Of a stretch of 64,000 nucleotides of DNA, positions 49,444-58,550 are shown one piece after another (position 1 is the stretch's first letter; the number at the start of each line of letters is the position of its first letter). The DNA comes from Bacillota bacterium (GTDB lineage Bacteria; Bacillota; Clostridia; Christensenellales; UMGS416), in NCBI GenBank assembly GCA_023435705.1, contig JAEYRH010000004.1:1-64000 (forward strand). Direction: 5' to 3'. Position numbers and translations under genes: made by a program. Below the pieces are notes generated by a model. That model had not been told where the DNA came from. It saw only the letters and a list, made by a program, of their open reading frames with translations, and did not search any database.

Positions 49444-51144
49444 TTATGGTATCAGCGGCAGCACAAGGTGCGACGGATGCTCGCGGTCGTGATAGATCAT
49501 TTGCTCCGCCTTGATCGAGTGCGTGCCATGGCCGATGCGCTCGCCGGTGTTCAGGTTGCGGTCATGCTCCGGATAGGAGGAGGAGGACAGGTCCAGACGG
49601 AGGCTATGCCCTGGCAAAAAAACGTTGCTGATGTTGCCAAGATCAATCGTGTATTCATAGATGCGGCCAGGCTCCACCGGCTGGGAAATGCGGCCGTGGC
49701 GGAAGCGGGCGCGAACGATTCCCTTGATCAGCGGCAACGCGCGGCCGGTTTCATCCACGTCGGAAAGGCGGGCGAAAAAGTCGGTGTCCACTGCGGTGGT
49801 GGCGGCAAAGAGCGCAAGCTTCACAGGACCGGTCACCTCGGTTTCCTGCGCAAAGGGCCCGGTGTGGAAAACCAGCACATCGCTCCGCTGCTCCATGGCA
49901 GCGGGATCGGCCAGCGCCGTTCTGCCGCTGGCATCTTTATAGGATGACGGCAGAGGGTTTTCCGGGTCATAAGTATAGCGCTGAGGCGCTTCATCGGCCG
50001 GCACCGCCTCGTTGATCAGGCCGCCGTTTTTGCCCTCTCCGCCATGGAGATAGAACCTGGTGAATCTCGTGCGGGCCAAAGGCCACTCCTGCTCGTCGCG
50101 CCAGATGTTTTTGCCCAGCACGAAAAGGGTGATCGGCGGATAGTCGGTTGTGTCCACATCTTTGAGCCAGCGGTCAAACCAGGCCTTGATCATGCCCTGC
50201 ACGCCACGGGCTGCGCCGCTGTTTTCCGCGCCGAAATCGATGCCGTCGATCGTGGAGGACAACGACCCTCCATGGCCCCAGGGGCCCACGACCAGGCGGC
50301 TCATCCGTTTTGCAGTCTCGGTGCCGTGGGAGGCGATCTCATTGTAATTGTCAAAGGTGCCGCCACAGGCGCCGTCAAACCAGCCTGTCAGGTGAAACAT
50401 GGGGTTGGCAATGTTGCTGAGCCGGATGGGGCGGCGAGCCTGCTTCCAATAGGTGTTATCCTCCACTCCGTCCACCAAATCCACAAAGTCGTGCAGCAGC
50501 GGCACGCCGTCAAATTTTGCTGCCTCCGTGTCGCGCAGCGGCAGGCGGGACGTGAGCTCGGCCCAATGGGCGCGGTTATCAGCCATCTGCCGGAGAATGG
50601 GCGCCCTCTCCTCCTCCGGCATGCCCAGCGCTTCCATCCGGTCTTCCACGCGGCCATAAAGCCACATCAGGTGGTAATGGCCCACCGTCATCGCCTTGGT
50701 GATGCTCAGAGGCGTAAGTGATCCGTTTTGAAAGGGGCAGAGAGTGCGCAAATGAGGCGGGTTGTCCTGCGCGGCGGCCATTTGCGTAAAGCCGAAATAG
50801 GACAGGCCATACATGCCCACATTGCCATCGCACCAGTCCTGCGCGGCAACCCACTCCACCGTGTCATAACCGTCGTCCACTTCGTTGCCGCCGTTGGAGA
50901 GAAGCACGCCTTCGGACTTGCCCGTGCCGCGCACATCCTGTATTACAACGTTGTAGCCTGCCAGCGCCAGCTCACGGTAATTCGAATAGAGCCACTCACC
51001 GGCGAAGCGCTCCTTGATGTATGGCGTGCGCATCAGGACGGCGGGATACTTGCCACTTCCGTCTGGGCGGTAGATATCGCAAGCCAGCATCACACCGTCA
51101 CGCATGGGGGCCAACACGTCTTTCAGGATCTTCAGCTCCGCCAT
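49444..51144 (-). CDS. CocE/NonD-family hydrolase (X-Pro dipeptidyl-peptidase type)
   Basis: 566 residues from ATG 51144, chosen for GAGGAG upstream. An alpha/beta hydrolase of the S15/CocE type with nucleophile Ser in MYGLSYFG and the early oxyanion-type YNVVIQDVRGTGKSEG. The C-terminal part is the beta jelly-roll of this family (GHSLRLDLSSSSYPEHDRN). Members cleave esters, amides or dipeptides; the substrate cannot be told. No signal peptide. Monocistronic. Confidence 0.85.
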   Translation of the reverse strand: MAELKILKDVLAPMRDGVMLACDIYRPDGSGKYPAVLMRTPYIKERFAGEWLYSNYRELALAGYNVVIQDVRGTGKSEGVLLSNGGNEVDDGYDTVEWVAAQDWCDGNVGMYGLSYFGFTQMAAAQDNPPHLRTLCPFQNGSLTPLSITKAMTVGHYHLMWLYGRVEDRMEALGMPEEERAPILRQMADNRAHWAELTSRLPLRDTEAAKFDGVPLLHDFVDLVDGVEDNTYWKQARRPIRLSNIANPMFHLTGWFDGACGGTFDNYNEIASHGTETAKRMSRLVVGPWGHGGSLSSTIDGIDFGAENSGAARGVQGMIKAWFDRWLKDVDTTDYPPITLFVLGKNIWRDEQEWPLARTRFTRFYLHGGEGKNGGLINEAVPADEAPQRYTYDPENPLPSSYKDASGRTALADPAAMEQRSDVLVFHTGPFAQETEVTGPVKLALFAATTAVDTDFFARLSDVDETGRALPLIKGIVRARFRHGRISQPVEPGRIYEYTIDLGNISNVFLPGHSLRLDLSSSSYPEHDRNLNTGERIGHGTHSIKAEQMIYHDREHPSHLVLPLIP

Positions 51145-51299
51145 AGTTTTCTCCTCACTTGTCCCAAGAACCACCAGTGTTTTCTATCTGTATGATAGTG
51201 GACAAGGAAGGTGAAATCAAGCAAGAAATATAGTGAAACTGAAACGTTTCATCCTATTCGGACGAAATGGTGTCCCGTGACGACCCTTCCGAGTTTCGC

Positions 51300-52355
51300 C
51301 TAGAGTTTCAGGTATCTGCTCCACCCATATTTGGCGATGAGCCTGCGCAATGTGGCCGGGCCGGCAACGCCGTCGGCTGCAAGGCCATGGGCCTTCTGGA
51401 AACTGATCAGCGCCTGCCTGGTTTCCAGGCCGAACCATCCGTCCGCCGTCACCTTATAGCCCAGGCCATTGAGCATCGCCTGCACCTTGCGGACGCGGGC
51501 GGCGGGCTTGCAGCCGTATTGCGGCCATTGATACACCCGGTCAAACAGCTTTGCCGGGATAGCATTGGTATTTGAGCGGCCGGCATAGGCATTATCCTGA
51601 TAAAAGGCGGTGCTGTCGATGTGGCCCCAGTATTTATGCCGCCCCCAGTTGGCCTTGCTGCCGGTGCAACGGAAAAAGTAAGTGTTTTGCGGCACCACCC
51701 ACACCTCATTTTCCAGCACGTCGCGGGCAGCCTTCATGCACTCGGCGGTGGGGGTTACGGAAGCCCTGTAGCAAAACTGGTTGGGGCGGGTCACCACAGC
51801 TTTGATCGTGCTGCCCGGATAACCACTGGCCAGCACCCGGTTCATCACCACATTGCCCACAGCCAGCTTGGCCTTATAGGGCTCGCCCCTGGCCTCCATG
51901 TGGATCACGATGGCCAGCATTTTCAGCTCTGCAGCGGTGAATTTGTAGTGGTTGCTGGAAAAGCCGCCGTAATACTTTGCGGCCTTCACCGCATACTTTT
52001 GGGCCTCAGCATTGATGAGCGCAGAAACATCCGGCGCCGCGGCGGCCATGGCAGCTGCCGGCACGGAAGCAGTGGAAGCAGCCTTGCTCGCTGCAACCGT
52101 CGCCTTTTCTGAAACGCTTGTTTTGGGTAATATAATGATGTCTTGCGTTGCGGTGGCCACAGGTGCGGTCACTGCAACGGCGGGTGACGGAGACAAAGAA
52201 AGGAAGGCAGGCACCTCGGTCATGGCGGCAGTTGCCGGGTCGGTCAAGCCGTCCGTCGGCAATGTGGCGACAGCCTGAGCGTCTTTCACACCGGTGCAGG
52301 CAGACACGCAACACACAACGAAGATGGCAATGGTTGCCGATAATATTCTTTTCAT
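51300..52355 (-). CDS. SleB/CwlJ-type cell wall hydrolase with peptidoglycan-binding domain
   Basis: 351 residues. Lipoprotein-type signal (IAIFVVCCVSAC, Cys20), a Ser/Thr/Ala-rich spacer, the SleB/CwlJ (hydrolase_2) catalytic domain with predicted catalytic Glu in HMEARGEP and the VGNVVMNRV and YFFRCTG segments, then a C-terminal peptidoglycan-binding repeat (GWFGLETRQALISFQKAHG). In related bacteria these lytic transglycosylases degrade spore cortex during germination. The usual domain order of SleB is binding domain first; here it is last. Confidence 0.85.
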   Translation of the reverse strand: MKRILSATIAIFVVCCVSACTGVKDAQAVATLPTDGLTDPATAAMTEVPAFLSLSPSPAVAVTAPVATATQDIIILPKTSVSEKATVAASKAASTASVPAAAMAAAAPDVSALINAEAQKYAVKAAKYYGGFSSNHYKFTAAELKMLAIVIHMEARGEPYKAKLAVGNVVMNRVLASGYPGSTIKAVVTRPNQFCYRASVTPTAECMKAARDVLENEVWVVPQNTYFFRCTGSKANWGRHKYWGHIDSTAFYQDNAYAGRSNTNAIPAKLFDRVYQWPQYGCKPAARVRKVQAMLNGLGYKVTADGWFGLETRQALISFQKAHGLAADGVAGPATLRRLIAKYGWSRYLKL

Positions 52356-52470
52356 TGGTTCTTCTCCCTTCTTTTGGAAAGGCTGACAACTGAAGTATTT
52401 ACAGCCGGGGGGTTCCCCATACTAAAAAGAATATGCATCTGGTCATGTATTGATGAACACCATGAGCGAA

Positions 52471-52503
52471 TAAACAAAGGAGGCAGGAAATATTCCCGCC
52501 TCC
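52471..52503 (-). terminator. Predicted terminator of the 52570-52887 gene
   Basis: GGAGGC-A-GGAA pairs with TTCC-C-GCCTCC around a 3-base loop (one mismatch). The minus-strand 3' side continues TTTGTTTATT. Confidence 0.65.
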
Positions 52504-52569
52504 CAAAGAGCTTCCGCCTTCCGCCTAACGTCAGAGCAACCCTGTGCTGCTGTTCATTCAGTCACTGGC

Positions 52570-52887
52570 TTATGTGGCTTCCTTACTGCCGAGCCGCCGC
52601 CGGCTTTCCCCGTCTCTGCCGCTTTCGGGTTTGTTCTTCCTGGCAAAGAATTCATAGATGGAGTCCCCTTCGCTTTCGGCGAACTTCTTTTTCACCGCGG
52701 CCATTTTGTCGTCTGCCTGCTGGCGCGTCATGCTGCCGTCTTTCACCATCTGGTCGGTTACGACTTTTTGAAAATCAATCCATTTCTGCTCAATCTCCGT
52801 GGTGTCCGCCGCTGCCAAAGCCGTGCCCGGCATAAACAGCATGAACGCCAGTGCCGCAGGCAAAATCAATCTAGCCAATCCCTTCAT
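52570..52887 (-). CDS. Small secreted protein, DUF2680-like
   Basis: 105 residues from ATG 52887 with AAGGAGG upstream. Signal peptide (LPAALAFMLFMPGTALA) followed by a helical domain with the pattern VVTDQMVKDGSMTRQQADDKM, as in DUF2680 secreted proteins of Clostridia and Bacilli. Function unknown. The longer upstream frame has no ribosome site. Confidence 0.7.
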   Translation of the reverse strand: MKGLARLILPAALAFMLFMPGTALAAADTTEIEQKWIDFQKVVTDQMVKDGSMTRQQADDKMAAVKKKFAESEGDSIYEFFARKNKPESGRDGESRRRLGSKEAT

Positions 52888-53021
52888 CGCCCCATCCTCC
52901 TTCAAAAAATTAAAGGTGGAAAACGGCAAACTCTTCGGGATAGTTTGCCCGATTCTACCGCAACTTCTCATCACAATGACTGCTAGATTGGAAAAGGAGA
53001 ACCAATAATGATAATTTGTGT

Positions 53022-53046
53022 CAAAAAAACGGGCCTTTCGGCCCGC
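53022..53046 (-). terminator. Terminator of the PadR-HAAS-membrane operon
   Basis: Perfect CGGGCC-GAAA-GGCCCG hairpin on the minus strand followed by TTTTTTT. It lies 23 bases after the stop of the membrane protein gene. Confidence 0.9.
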
Positions 53047-53068
53047 GCTACAGGAGATAGTTGTCAAA

Positions 53069-53857
53069 TCAATGCATGGCCTGCCGGCGGTGATGGAACC
53101 AATAAAAGGCCAACGGCCACCAGGCAACTGCGAAGACAGGGAACACCGCCCACAACACGCCAGGCGATGTGACAAGGTTGACGGTCACAAAGAACGCCGT
53201 AACGAGCAGCGATCCGGCAACCGAATAGCCAAACCACAAACGGCGCCGTGAAAAGAACAGCGACAGGGGCCACCACAGCACCGAAAAGGCTGGATAAATC
53301 GCCCACGGGTGACCGGGAGAATAGAACACATTGAGCGCAGTATAGTAGAGGATTGTGGCGGCGCAGCACAGGTTGGCGAACCAGAGCGAGCCAGCCCGGC
53401 GGCCCAACAGCATCACCACCGGCCACATCAGGATGGGCCAAATGGCATAGAGCACCCAAAGGTGACCCGGTGAAAACAGCAGGTTTTCGACCGCAAGCCA
53501 GGCAATCGTGAGCGCACTGCCCACCACAGACAGCGCCCTGGCGCGGCCCCGGCGGCCAAAATGAACACTGACCGGCCACCACACGAGCGGGAGCACCGTG
53601 TGCAGGAACCATGGGTGCTCCGGGCTGGTTTGCATGTTCACCGCAGCCAAAAAGCCAATGGTCATCGCGCTGCCCGCAAGCGAAAAGGCGACAGGCCGAC
53701 GGGGCAGAAGAAACGCCACCAACGGCCACCACAGCAGGCCAAAGGCCGCATAGTAAAACCAGAGGAACCCCGGTGAAAAAAGCAAGTTGACAATGACGGC
53801 AAACAGGATGCCCATCGCGGCAAAGGCGGCCGCGAGCGCCGCTCTGCTTTTATTCAT
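53069..53857 (-). CDS. Membrane protein of five repeated two-helix units
   Basis: 262 residues from ATG 53857. Five repeats of about 50 residues, each with the signature SPG-x-LW-x4-F/W-x3-WWP followed by a basic turn (for example LLFSPGHLWVLYAIWPILMWPV). This gives about ten membrane helices. The same unit forms the C-terminus of the adjacent HAAS protein, so the two genes share an origin. It is the last gene of the operon that PadR probably controls. Confidence 0.75.
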   Translation of the reverse strand: MNKSRAALAAAFAAMGILFAVIVNLLFSPGFLWFYYAAFGLLWWPLVAFLLPRRPVAFSLAGSAMTIGFLAAVNMQTSPEHPWFLHTVLPLVWWPVSVHFGRRGRARALSVVGSALTIAWLAVENLLFSPGHLWVLYAIWPILMWPVVMLLGRRAGSLWFANLCCAATILYYTALNVFYSPGHPWAIYPAFSVLWWPLSLFFSRRRLWFGYSVAGSLLVTAFFVTVNLVTSPGVLWAVFPVFAVAWWPLAFYWFHHRRQAMH

Positions 53858-53859
53858 GG

Positions 53860-54264
53860 CTATTTCTGCCGCTTCCTGAGCCACCAGTAAAACACGGCAA
53901 GGGGCCACCACAGCACGGCGAAGATCGGGAACACGCACCAAAGCACGCCCGGGGAGAAATAAAGGTTGATGAACACCACCAGCGCGATGATGAGCCCCGC
54001 CCCCCAGATGGAGAAGCCAAGCGCCAGCCCCGCTGTGTTGCGCACCTCCGACGGATTGGCCGCAAGCTCTGCCTTAATGTCCTCAATGTCACCGAACTCC
54101 ACAATGGCCTTGTTCACCGCGTCTTCCTCCGACTTGCCGGCGGACATCAGGTCAATCACCTTTTCCTGCATGTTGAGTATGATCTCATTTTTGAGCTGCT
54201 CCTTGCGGTCGCTATCCGGCAGCTGCTCAAACAGCTCGTCCACATGTTGCTTGACGCTCTTCAT
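53860..54264 (-). CDS. HAAS-domain membrane protein
   Basis: 134 residues: an N-terminal HAAS/permease-prefix helical domain (HVDELFEQLPDSDRKEQLKNE ... AIVEFGDIEDI), then two membrane helices carrying the SPG-LW-WWP signature seen five times in the next gene. HAAS proteins commonly sit beside PadR regulators, as here; the start overlaps the PadR stop. Confidence 0.8.
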   Translation of the reverse strand: MKSVKQHVDELFEQLPDSDRKEQLKNEIILNMQEKVIDLMSAGKSEEDAVNKAIVEFGDIEDIKAELAANPSEVRNTAGLALGFSIWGAGLIIALVVFINLYFSPGVLWCVFPIFAVLWWPLAVFYWWLRKRQK

Positions 54265-54590
54265 TGCTTTCCCTCCAAAAATATGTCAATGATATCCTTG
54301 ACAGACTGCCACTCCTTGCGGCCCTCTTCCAGATAGGCCCGGCCTTGCGCCGTGATCGCATAATAACGCCGCTTGCCGCCCAGCGTCACGCTGCCCTCGT
54401 AGGAGCGGATGAAACCGCGCTTTTCGAGCCGCTGGAAGACGGCATAAAGCGTGGCCTCCTTGATCTGGAAGCGCTCCTGTGTCCTCAGGCTGATTTCCCT
54501 GGAAATCTCATAACCATAGCGGTCCTTCTCGCCGATCAAAACGAGCAGGATGGCATCGAGATGGCCCCGGATGATGTCGCTGCTGATCAT
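54261..54590 (-). CDS. PadR-family transcriptional regulator
   Basis: 109 residues from ATG 54590. Winged helix with the PadR signature GYEISREIS and KEATLYAVFQRLEKRGFI, then a short C-terminal helix for dimerisation. First gene of a three-gene operon, which it probably represses through the palindrome at 54631-54644. The upstream frame (to 54683) runs through the promoter and is not used. Confidence 0.9.
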   Translation of the reverse strand: MISSDIIRGHLDAILLVLIGEKDRYGYEISREISLRTQERFQIKEATLYAVFQRLEKRGFIRSYEGSVTLGGKRRYYAITAQGRAYLEEGRKEWQSVKDIIDIFLEGKQ

Positions 54591-54630
54591 TGGCTCACCT
54601 TTGCGTGTTCTGTGTGATAGTGCTCTGTTT

Positions 54631-54683
54631 GATAGAGCTCTATCTGATGGGGCAATAATAGCATAAAGAGCTCTGTGTGTCAA
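54631..54683 (-). promoter_or_regulatory. Promoter and candidate operator of the PadR operon
   Basis: On the minus strand TTGACA (54678-54683) and TATTAT (54655-54660) are spaced by exactly 17 bases. Ten bases downstream of the -10 lies the perfect 14-bp palindrome GATAGAGCTCTATC (54631-54644), and a second AGAGCTCT lies inside the spacer. Two related palindromes overlapping a consensus promoter are what PadR autorepression would need. Confidence 0.7.
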
Positions 54684-54739
54684 AGTAATTTTTTAGTTTT
54701 GTTTAAAATTTCTTTTGCATAAAAGAAACGTGATCAACA

Positions 54740-55050
54740 TTGGAGTTATGGCTACAAAGCACCCTCTCCCCCAACCTCTCCCCCTCATGAAGGAACCCTC
54801 ACCCCCCCGACCCCCTCCCCCATGGGATTGGGGGAGGGGAGATATTAGCTCGAGGCTTGCGCCCCGATCCCCGAATCCTATCGGGTTGATATGCAAGATA
54901 GTATTCGGGGTAATAGGGGCGAAAGCCAGGATGCATGGCGAGCAGCACACGCAGTGTGCGACCAGCCCCTACACAAAAACACCCCTCCCACCAGCAGGGG
55001 GGAGGGGCAAGGGGAGAGGGTCTTTTGGGGGAAGCGGTTGTGGTGAGTGC
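54740..55050. repeat. Intergenic palindromic repeats between PadR operon and araA
   Basis: No gene is visible. The stretch contains C-rich runs (CCCCCTCCCCCATG), their G-rich complements, and a GTAGGGGC-type palindrome (54938-54973, minus strand). Related sequences occur at 56570-56940 and 59405-59446. They resemble dispersed palindromic elements of Clostridia and may also act as terminators. Confidence 0.5.
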
Positions 55051-56520
55051 CTACCTCATCATCCTCCACACCACATCATTGACCTTCAGCTTGTCGGCAA
55101 GCTCCGCCACATCGGTTTTGGCGTTGATGTGGATCAGCTCCAGGCCCAAGATCTCCGCGAAGTCGCGCATGTGCTCGATGGTCAGGCCATAGCTCATGAT
55201 GGAGTGGTGGGCGCCGCCGGCCAATATCCAGGCCTCGGAGCCGCTGGAAAGGCTGGGCGTGAGCTTCCACATCACGCGGGCCACAGGCAGCTTGGGCATG
55301 GCGCGGGGCGGCGTGACGGCCTCCACATCGTGCACGATCATGCGGAACCGGTCACCCATGTCGATCAATGTGACCAGGATCGCAGGGCCAGCCTGGCCGT
55401 CAAACACCAGGCGGGCGGGGTCGGCCCGGTTGCCGATGCCCAGCTTGTGCACCGCGATGCGGGGGCGGGAGGCGGCGATGCTGGGGCAGACCTCCAGCAT
55501 GTGGGCGCCCAGAACCAGTTCGTTTCCAGGCTCCAGGTGATAAGTGTAGTCTTCCATGAAGGAGGTGCCGCCGGGCAGGCCAGCGGCCATGCGCTTCATC
55601 ACGCGCAGCAGGCCGGCCATCTTCCAGTCGCCCTCAGCGCCGAAGCCGTAGCCCTTGGCCATCAGGTTTTGCACGGCAAGGCCCGGCAGCTGCTGCAGGC
55701 CGGCCAGGTTTTCAAAGGTGGTCGTGAACCCGCCGAACGCGCCGGAGGCAAGGAAGTTCTTAAGGCCGGTCTCAATGCGGGCCTGCACCTTCACAGCGTC
55801 CAGGTTGCCGGTATCCAGCACATAGGAGGCGGCATATTCCTCCATCTTGTCTTCCACATCAGCGGCGCTGACAGCGTTCACGGCGTCCACAAGCTCGGTC
55901 AGGCCATAGCCGTTGACGCTCCAGCCCAGCCGGGCCTGCGCTTCCACTTTGTCGCCCTCGGTCACAGCCACCTCGCGCATGTTGTCACCGAAGCGGGCGA
56001 GCTTGAGGCTGCGGCTCTCCATCGCGCCCACGGCGCTGCGGGCCCAGGCCCCGATGCGGCGCTGCGTCTCGGCGTCTTTCCAATAGCCGGACACCACCTT
56101 GCGGCGGGTGCGCAGGCGCGCATGGATGAACCCGTGCTCCCGGTCGCCATGGGCAGACTGGTTCAGGTTCATGAAGTCCATGTCGATGGTCTCCCACGGG
56201 ATATCGCGGTTGAACTGCGTATTGAGGTGCAGGATGGGCTTGGTGAGCGCCAGCAGGCCGGCGATCCACATCTTGGACGGCGAGAACGTGTGCATCCAGG
56301 TGATCACGCCGGCGCAGGCGGGCGATGCGCTGGCCTGGCGGCAGATCTCCAGGATCTCCTCCGGTGTGGTGACAACGGGCTTGAAGACCACCGCGCCGGG
56401 GATCTGGCCGCAGGCATCGAGCGCCGCGGCGATTTCGCGGCTGTCGGCATTGACCTGATTGATGGTTTCAGGGCCGTAAAGATGCTGGCTGCCGGTAACA
56501 AACCAGAATTCATAACTCAT
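55051..56520 (-). CDS. araA: L-arabinose isomerase
   Basis: 489 residues, close to the ~500 of the family. It converts L-arabinose to L-ribulose in the cytoplasm, with Mn as metal cofactor. Characteristic segments are FVTGSQHLYGPE at the N-terminus, TWMHTFSPSKMWI, the acidic GFGAEGDWK and SFMEDYTY, and the His region GGAHHSIMSYGL near the C-terminus. No araB or araD lies beside it; the gene stands alone between repeat-rich intergenic regions. A GntR/LacI-type repressor at 62407 has AraR architecture and could control it. Confidence 0.95.
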   Translation of the reverse strand: MSYEFWFVTGSQHLYGPETINQVNADSREIAAALDACGQIPGAVVFKPVVTTPEEILEICRQASASPACAGVITWMHTFSPSKMWIAGLLALTKPILHLNTQFNRDIPWETIDMDFMNLNQSAHGDREHGFIHARLRTRRKVVSGYWKDAETQRRIGAWARSAVGAMESRSLKLARFGDNMREVAVTEGDKVEAQARLGWSVNGYGLTELVDAVNAVSAADVEDKMEEYAASYVLDTGNLDAVKVQARIETGLKNFLASGAFGGFTTTFENLAGLQQLPGLAVQNLMAKGYGFGAEGDWKMAGLLRVMKRMAAGLPGGTSFMEDYTYHLEPGNELVLGAHMLEVCPSIAASRPRIAVHKLGIGNRADPARLVFDGQAGPAILVTLIDMGDRFRMIVHDVEAVTPPRAMPKLPVARVMWKLTPSLSSGSEAWILAGGAHHSIMSYGLTIEHMRDFAEILGLELIHINAKTDVAELADKLKVNDVVWRMMR

Positions 56521-56569
56521 TTGTGCATACCACCTTTCTATGAAGATATTTTAGCACAATCGGGCGGAA

Positions 56570-56940
56570 GAATGACAGGGGAAGAACGAAAACCTATGCC
56601 CAATCCCCTACTCCACCCTGGCCCCCGCGTCAAGCAACCCTCACCCCCAACCCCCTCCCCCATGCGTTCGAATCATTCCTTCAGAATGACGCTGGGTAGG
56701 GGGAGCAGTTTGTTCGGGGGCTGGCGCCCCCAATCCCCATGAAACTCCCCCTGTCACTTCGTGACATCCCCCTCAAGAGGGAGACAAGTACAGTTCTTTC
56801 AAGGTACAACTTGCCTCCCTCCTGAGGGAGGTGGCAGCGAAGCTGCCGGAGGGAGTAGCCCCAAAACTAAAATACCCCTCCCGCTAGCAAGGGGGAGGGG
56901 GCTGGGGGAGAGGGTCTTTGAGAAGGGGCAAGAGTAGAGG
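56570..56940. repeat. Intergenic palindromic repeats between araA and the ABC exporter
   Basis: No gene is visible. It contains CCCCCTCCCCCATG as in 54740-55050, hairpin arms such as CTCCCTCCTGAGGGAG and GGCAGCGAAGCTGCC, and a G-rich block ending GGGAGAGGGTCTTT shared with the other repeat region. Several nested hairpins. Confidence 0.5.
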
Positions 56941-56942
56941 GC

Positions 56943-58550
56943 CTACGCCCCCGCCTCCACATTTTTGAAGATCCCCGACGACACCGCAAACGACACACCG
57001 GCTGCCAGCAGCGCCCAGAGCCCAAAGCCAACTACAGAGAGCAGCTCCTTGGTCGCGGGGGCCACTGACTCCGGCAGCAGGATCGGCACAGCAATGAGCA
57101 GCGCAATGCCCGGCGTGATCACGAAGATCGTGAAGAACAGCTTCAAGAAAATCGTGAGCGGCTTGCTGTGGATGCCGCCGAACAGCCTGCGGGAGAGCAC
57201 ATCGGCATAGACGAACACTGCACCCAGGCACGCATAGCAGAAGATGCATGCCAGTACCGTGAGCACAGGAATGCCGCCATATTGAGGTGTGGTGCCCAGA
57301 TAGCCTCCGGCGATCACAAACAGCGCGATGCCGTCGATCAGGTTTTTGATGTGGTCGCTCAGCGTGGCCCAAAAAAGCTTCTGGGCAGGCCGGGCCGGCA
57401 GCGTGAAGATGAACGGTCGGTTGAGCTCCAGCGGCCAGCGGCCCTGCATCTGCAGTAGGAACAGCATATAGACTGCGAATGAAAGCACCATGACCATGCG
57501 GGAGGAAAGCTCACCGGGCATGATGAAATTAAATGCCAGCGCCGCAAGGATCACAATGGCCGACGTGCGGTCAAAGAACAACAGGAACGACGACTTCCGG
57601 ATCTCCAGGATGTTCTTCCCGAACAATGCCGAAGCCCCCTGCCCAAACAGGCCATTGCGCACATTGTGGCGGGCTTTCACGTTGAACTGCATGCCCTTGC
57701 CTTCCTTTTTGGCGGCCAGGGCGGCTTCCTTGTATTCGGTGGCGTCCAGCACTTCCTCGTAATAGTCGAGGTTCTGCCGGTATAGGATCACCAGGAACGC
57801 CGCAATCAGCGCCACCATGAGGCCCGTGCCCACAAAGAACTGCCAGCTGATGCCGTCAATGGCGGCGGCAGCGATGGCGCGCATCCAGCCGATCACCGGC
57901 ACCCAGAACATCCAGTCGCCATCGAGCGTGGCGGTGGCGGCCTGCATCAGGTCTTTGACCTGCGTGAGATTGTAGAGAAATACCAGCACAAGCGCCAGCA
58001 CAGCCAGGTTCAACACAACATTGGCGGCGCGGCGGCGGGCCCTGGTCTTGCTGGTGAAGGCGTAGAGCGCCATGCCGAAGATCGGGTAACTCAGTGCATA
58101 GAGCGCCACAGCCAGCATCAGCACCAGGATGCCGTAGGGCTGCAGGGCGAAGTTGTTTTTCAAGTTTGGGATCTGATAAAACGCCACGAACATTGCCAGC
58201 ACCATGCCGCCAAGCTGGCGGATGAAACCATAAAGCAGCACGTCGTTGGAGCGGAAAGGGCCGGTGAACACCAGCGCCACATCCGACGAGCGGAAGAAGC
58301 TGCCGCCTTTTTCGATACCCTGCTTGATCGACAGGTAATACACCACGATGCCCAGCGCCGTCATGATTACGCGGAAGAGCGCCGGATCGGCCTTGTGCAC
58401 CAGATTGGAGGGCATCGCAAACACCATCACGATCATGCCCACCGAGGCCAGCGCGATCACGATGTATAGGATCAGCAGCGCAGGCTTTTTGGCCAGCCCC
58501 TTCACAATGTTGGCCAGCGTGCGCCGGATCAGATAGAGCAGTGGGCTCAT
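56943..58550 (-). CDS. ABC exporter membrane subunit
   Basis: 535 residues with about twelve hydrophobic helices and no signal peptide, matching the large putative ABC exporter family found in Clostridia. A cytoplasmic loop with NVRNGLFGQGASALFGKNILEIRKS lies in the middle. The ATPase gene ends 4 bases inside its start, so both are translated together. Substrate unknown. Confidence 0.8.
   Translation of the reverse strand: MSPLLYLIRRTLANIVKGLAKKPALLILYIVIALASVGMIVMVFAMPSNLVHKADPALFRVIMTALGIVVYYLSIKQGIEKGGSFFRSSDVALVFTGPFRSNDVLLYGFIRQLGGMVLAMFVAFYQIPNLKNNFALQPYGILVLMLAVALYALSYPIFGMALYAFTSKTRARRRAANVVLNLAVLALVLVFLYNLTQVKDLMQAATATLDGDWMFWVPVIGWMRAIAAAAIDGISWQFFVGTGLMVALIAAFLVILYRQNLDYYEEVLDATEYKEAALAAKKEGKGMQFNVKARHNVRNGLFGQGASALFGKNILEIRKSSFLLFFDRTSAIVILAALAFNFIMPGELSSRMVMVLSFAVYMLFLLQMQGRWPLELNRPFIFTLPARPAQKLFWATLSDHIKNLIDGIALFVIAGGYLGTTPQYGGIPVLTVLACIFCYACLGAVFVYADVLSRRLFGGIHSKPLTIFLKLFFTIFVITPGIALLIAVPILLPESVAPATKELLSVVGFGLWALLAAGVSFAVSSGIFKNVEAGA

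Noticed and set aside
54715..56742. 675-codon plus-strand frame across araA
   Set aside because: It is the antisense of the araA gene joined to intergenic repeats; composition is His/Ala/Gly-rich without a fold.
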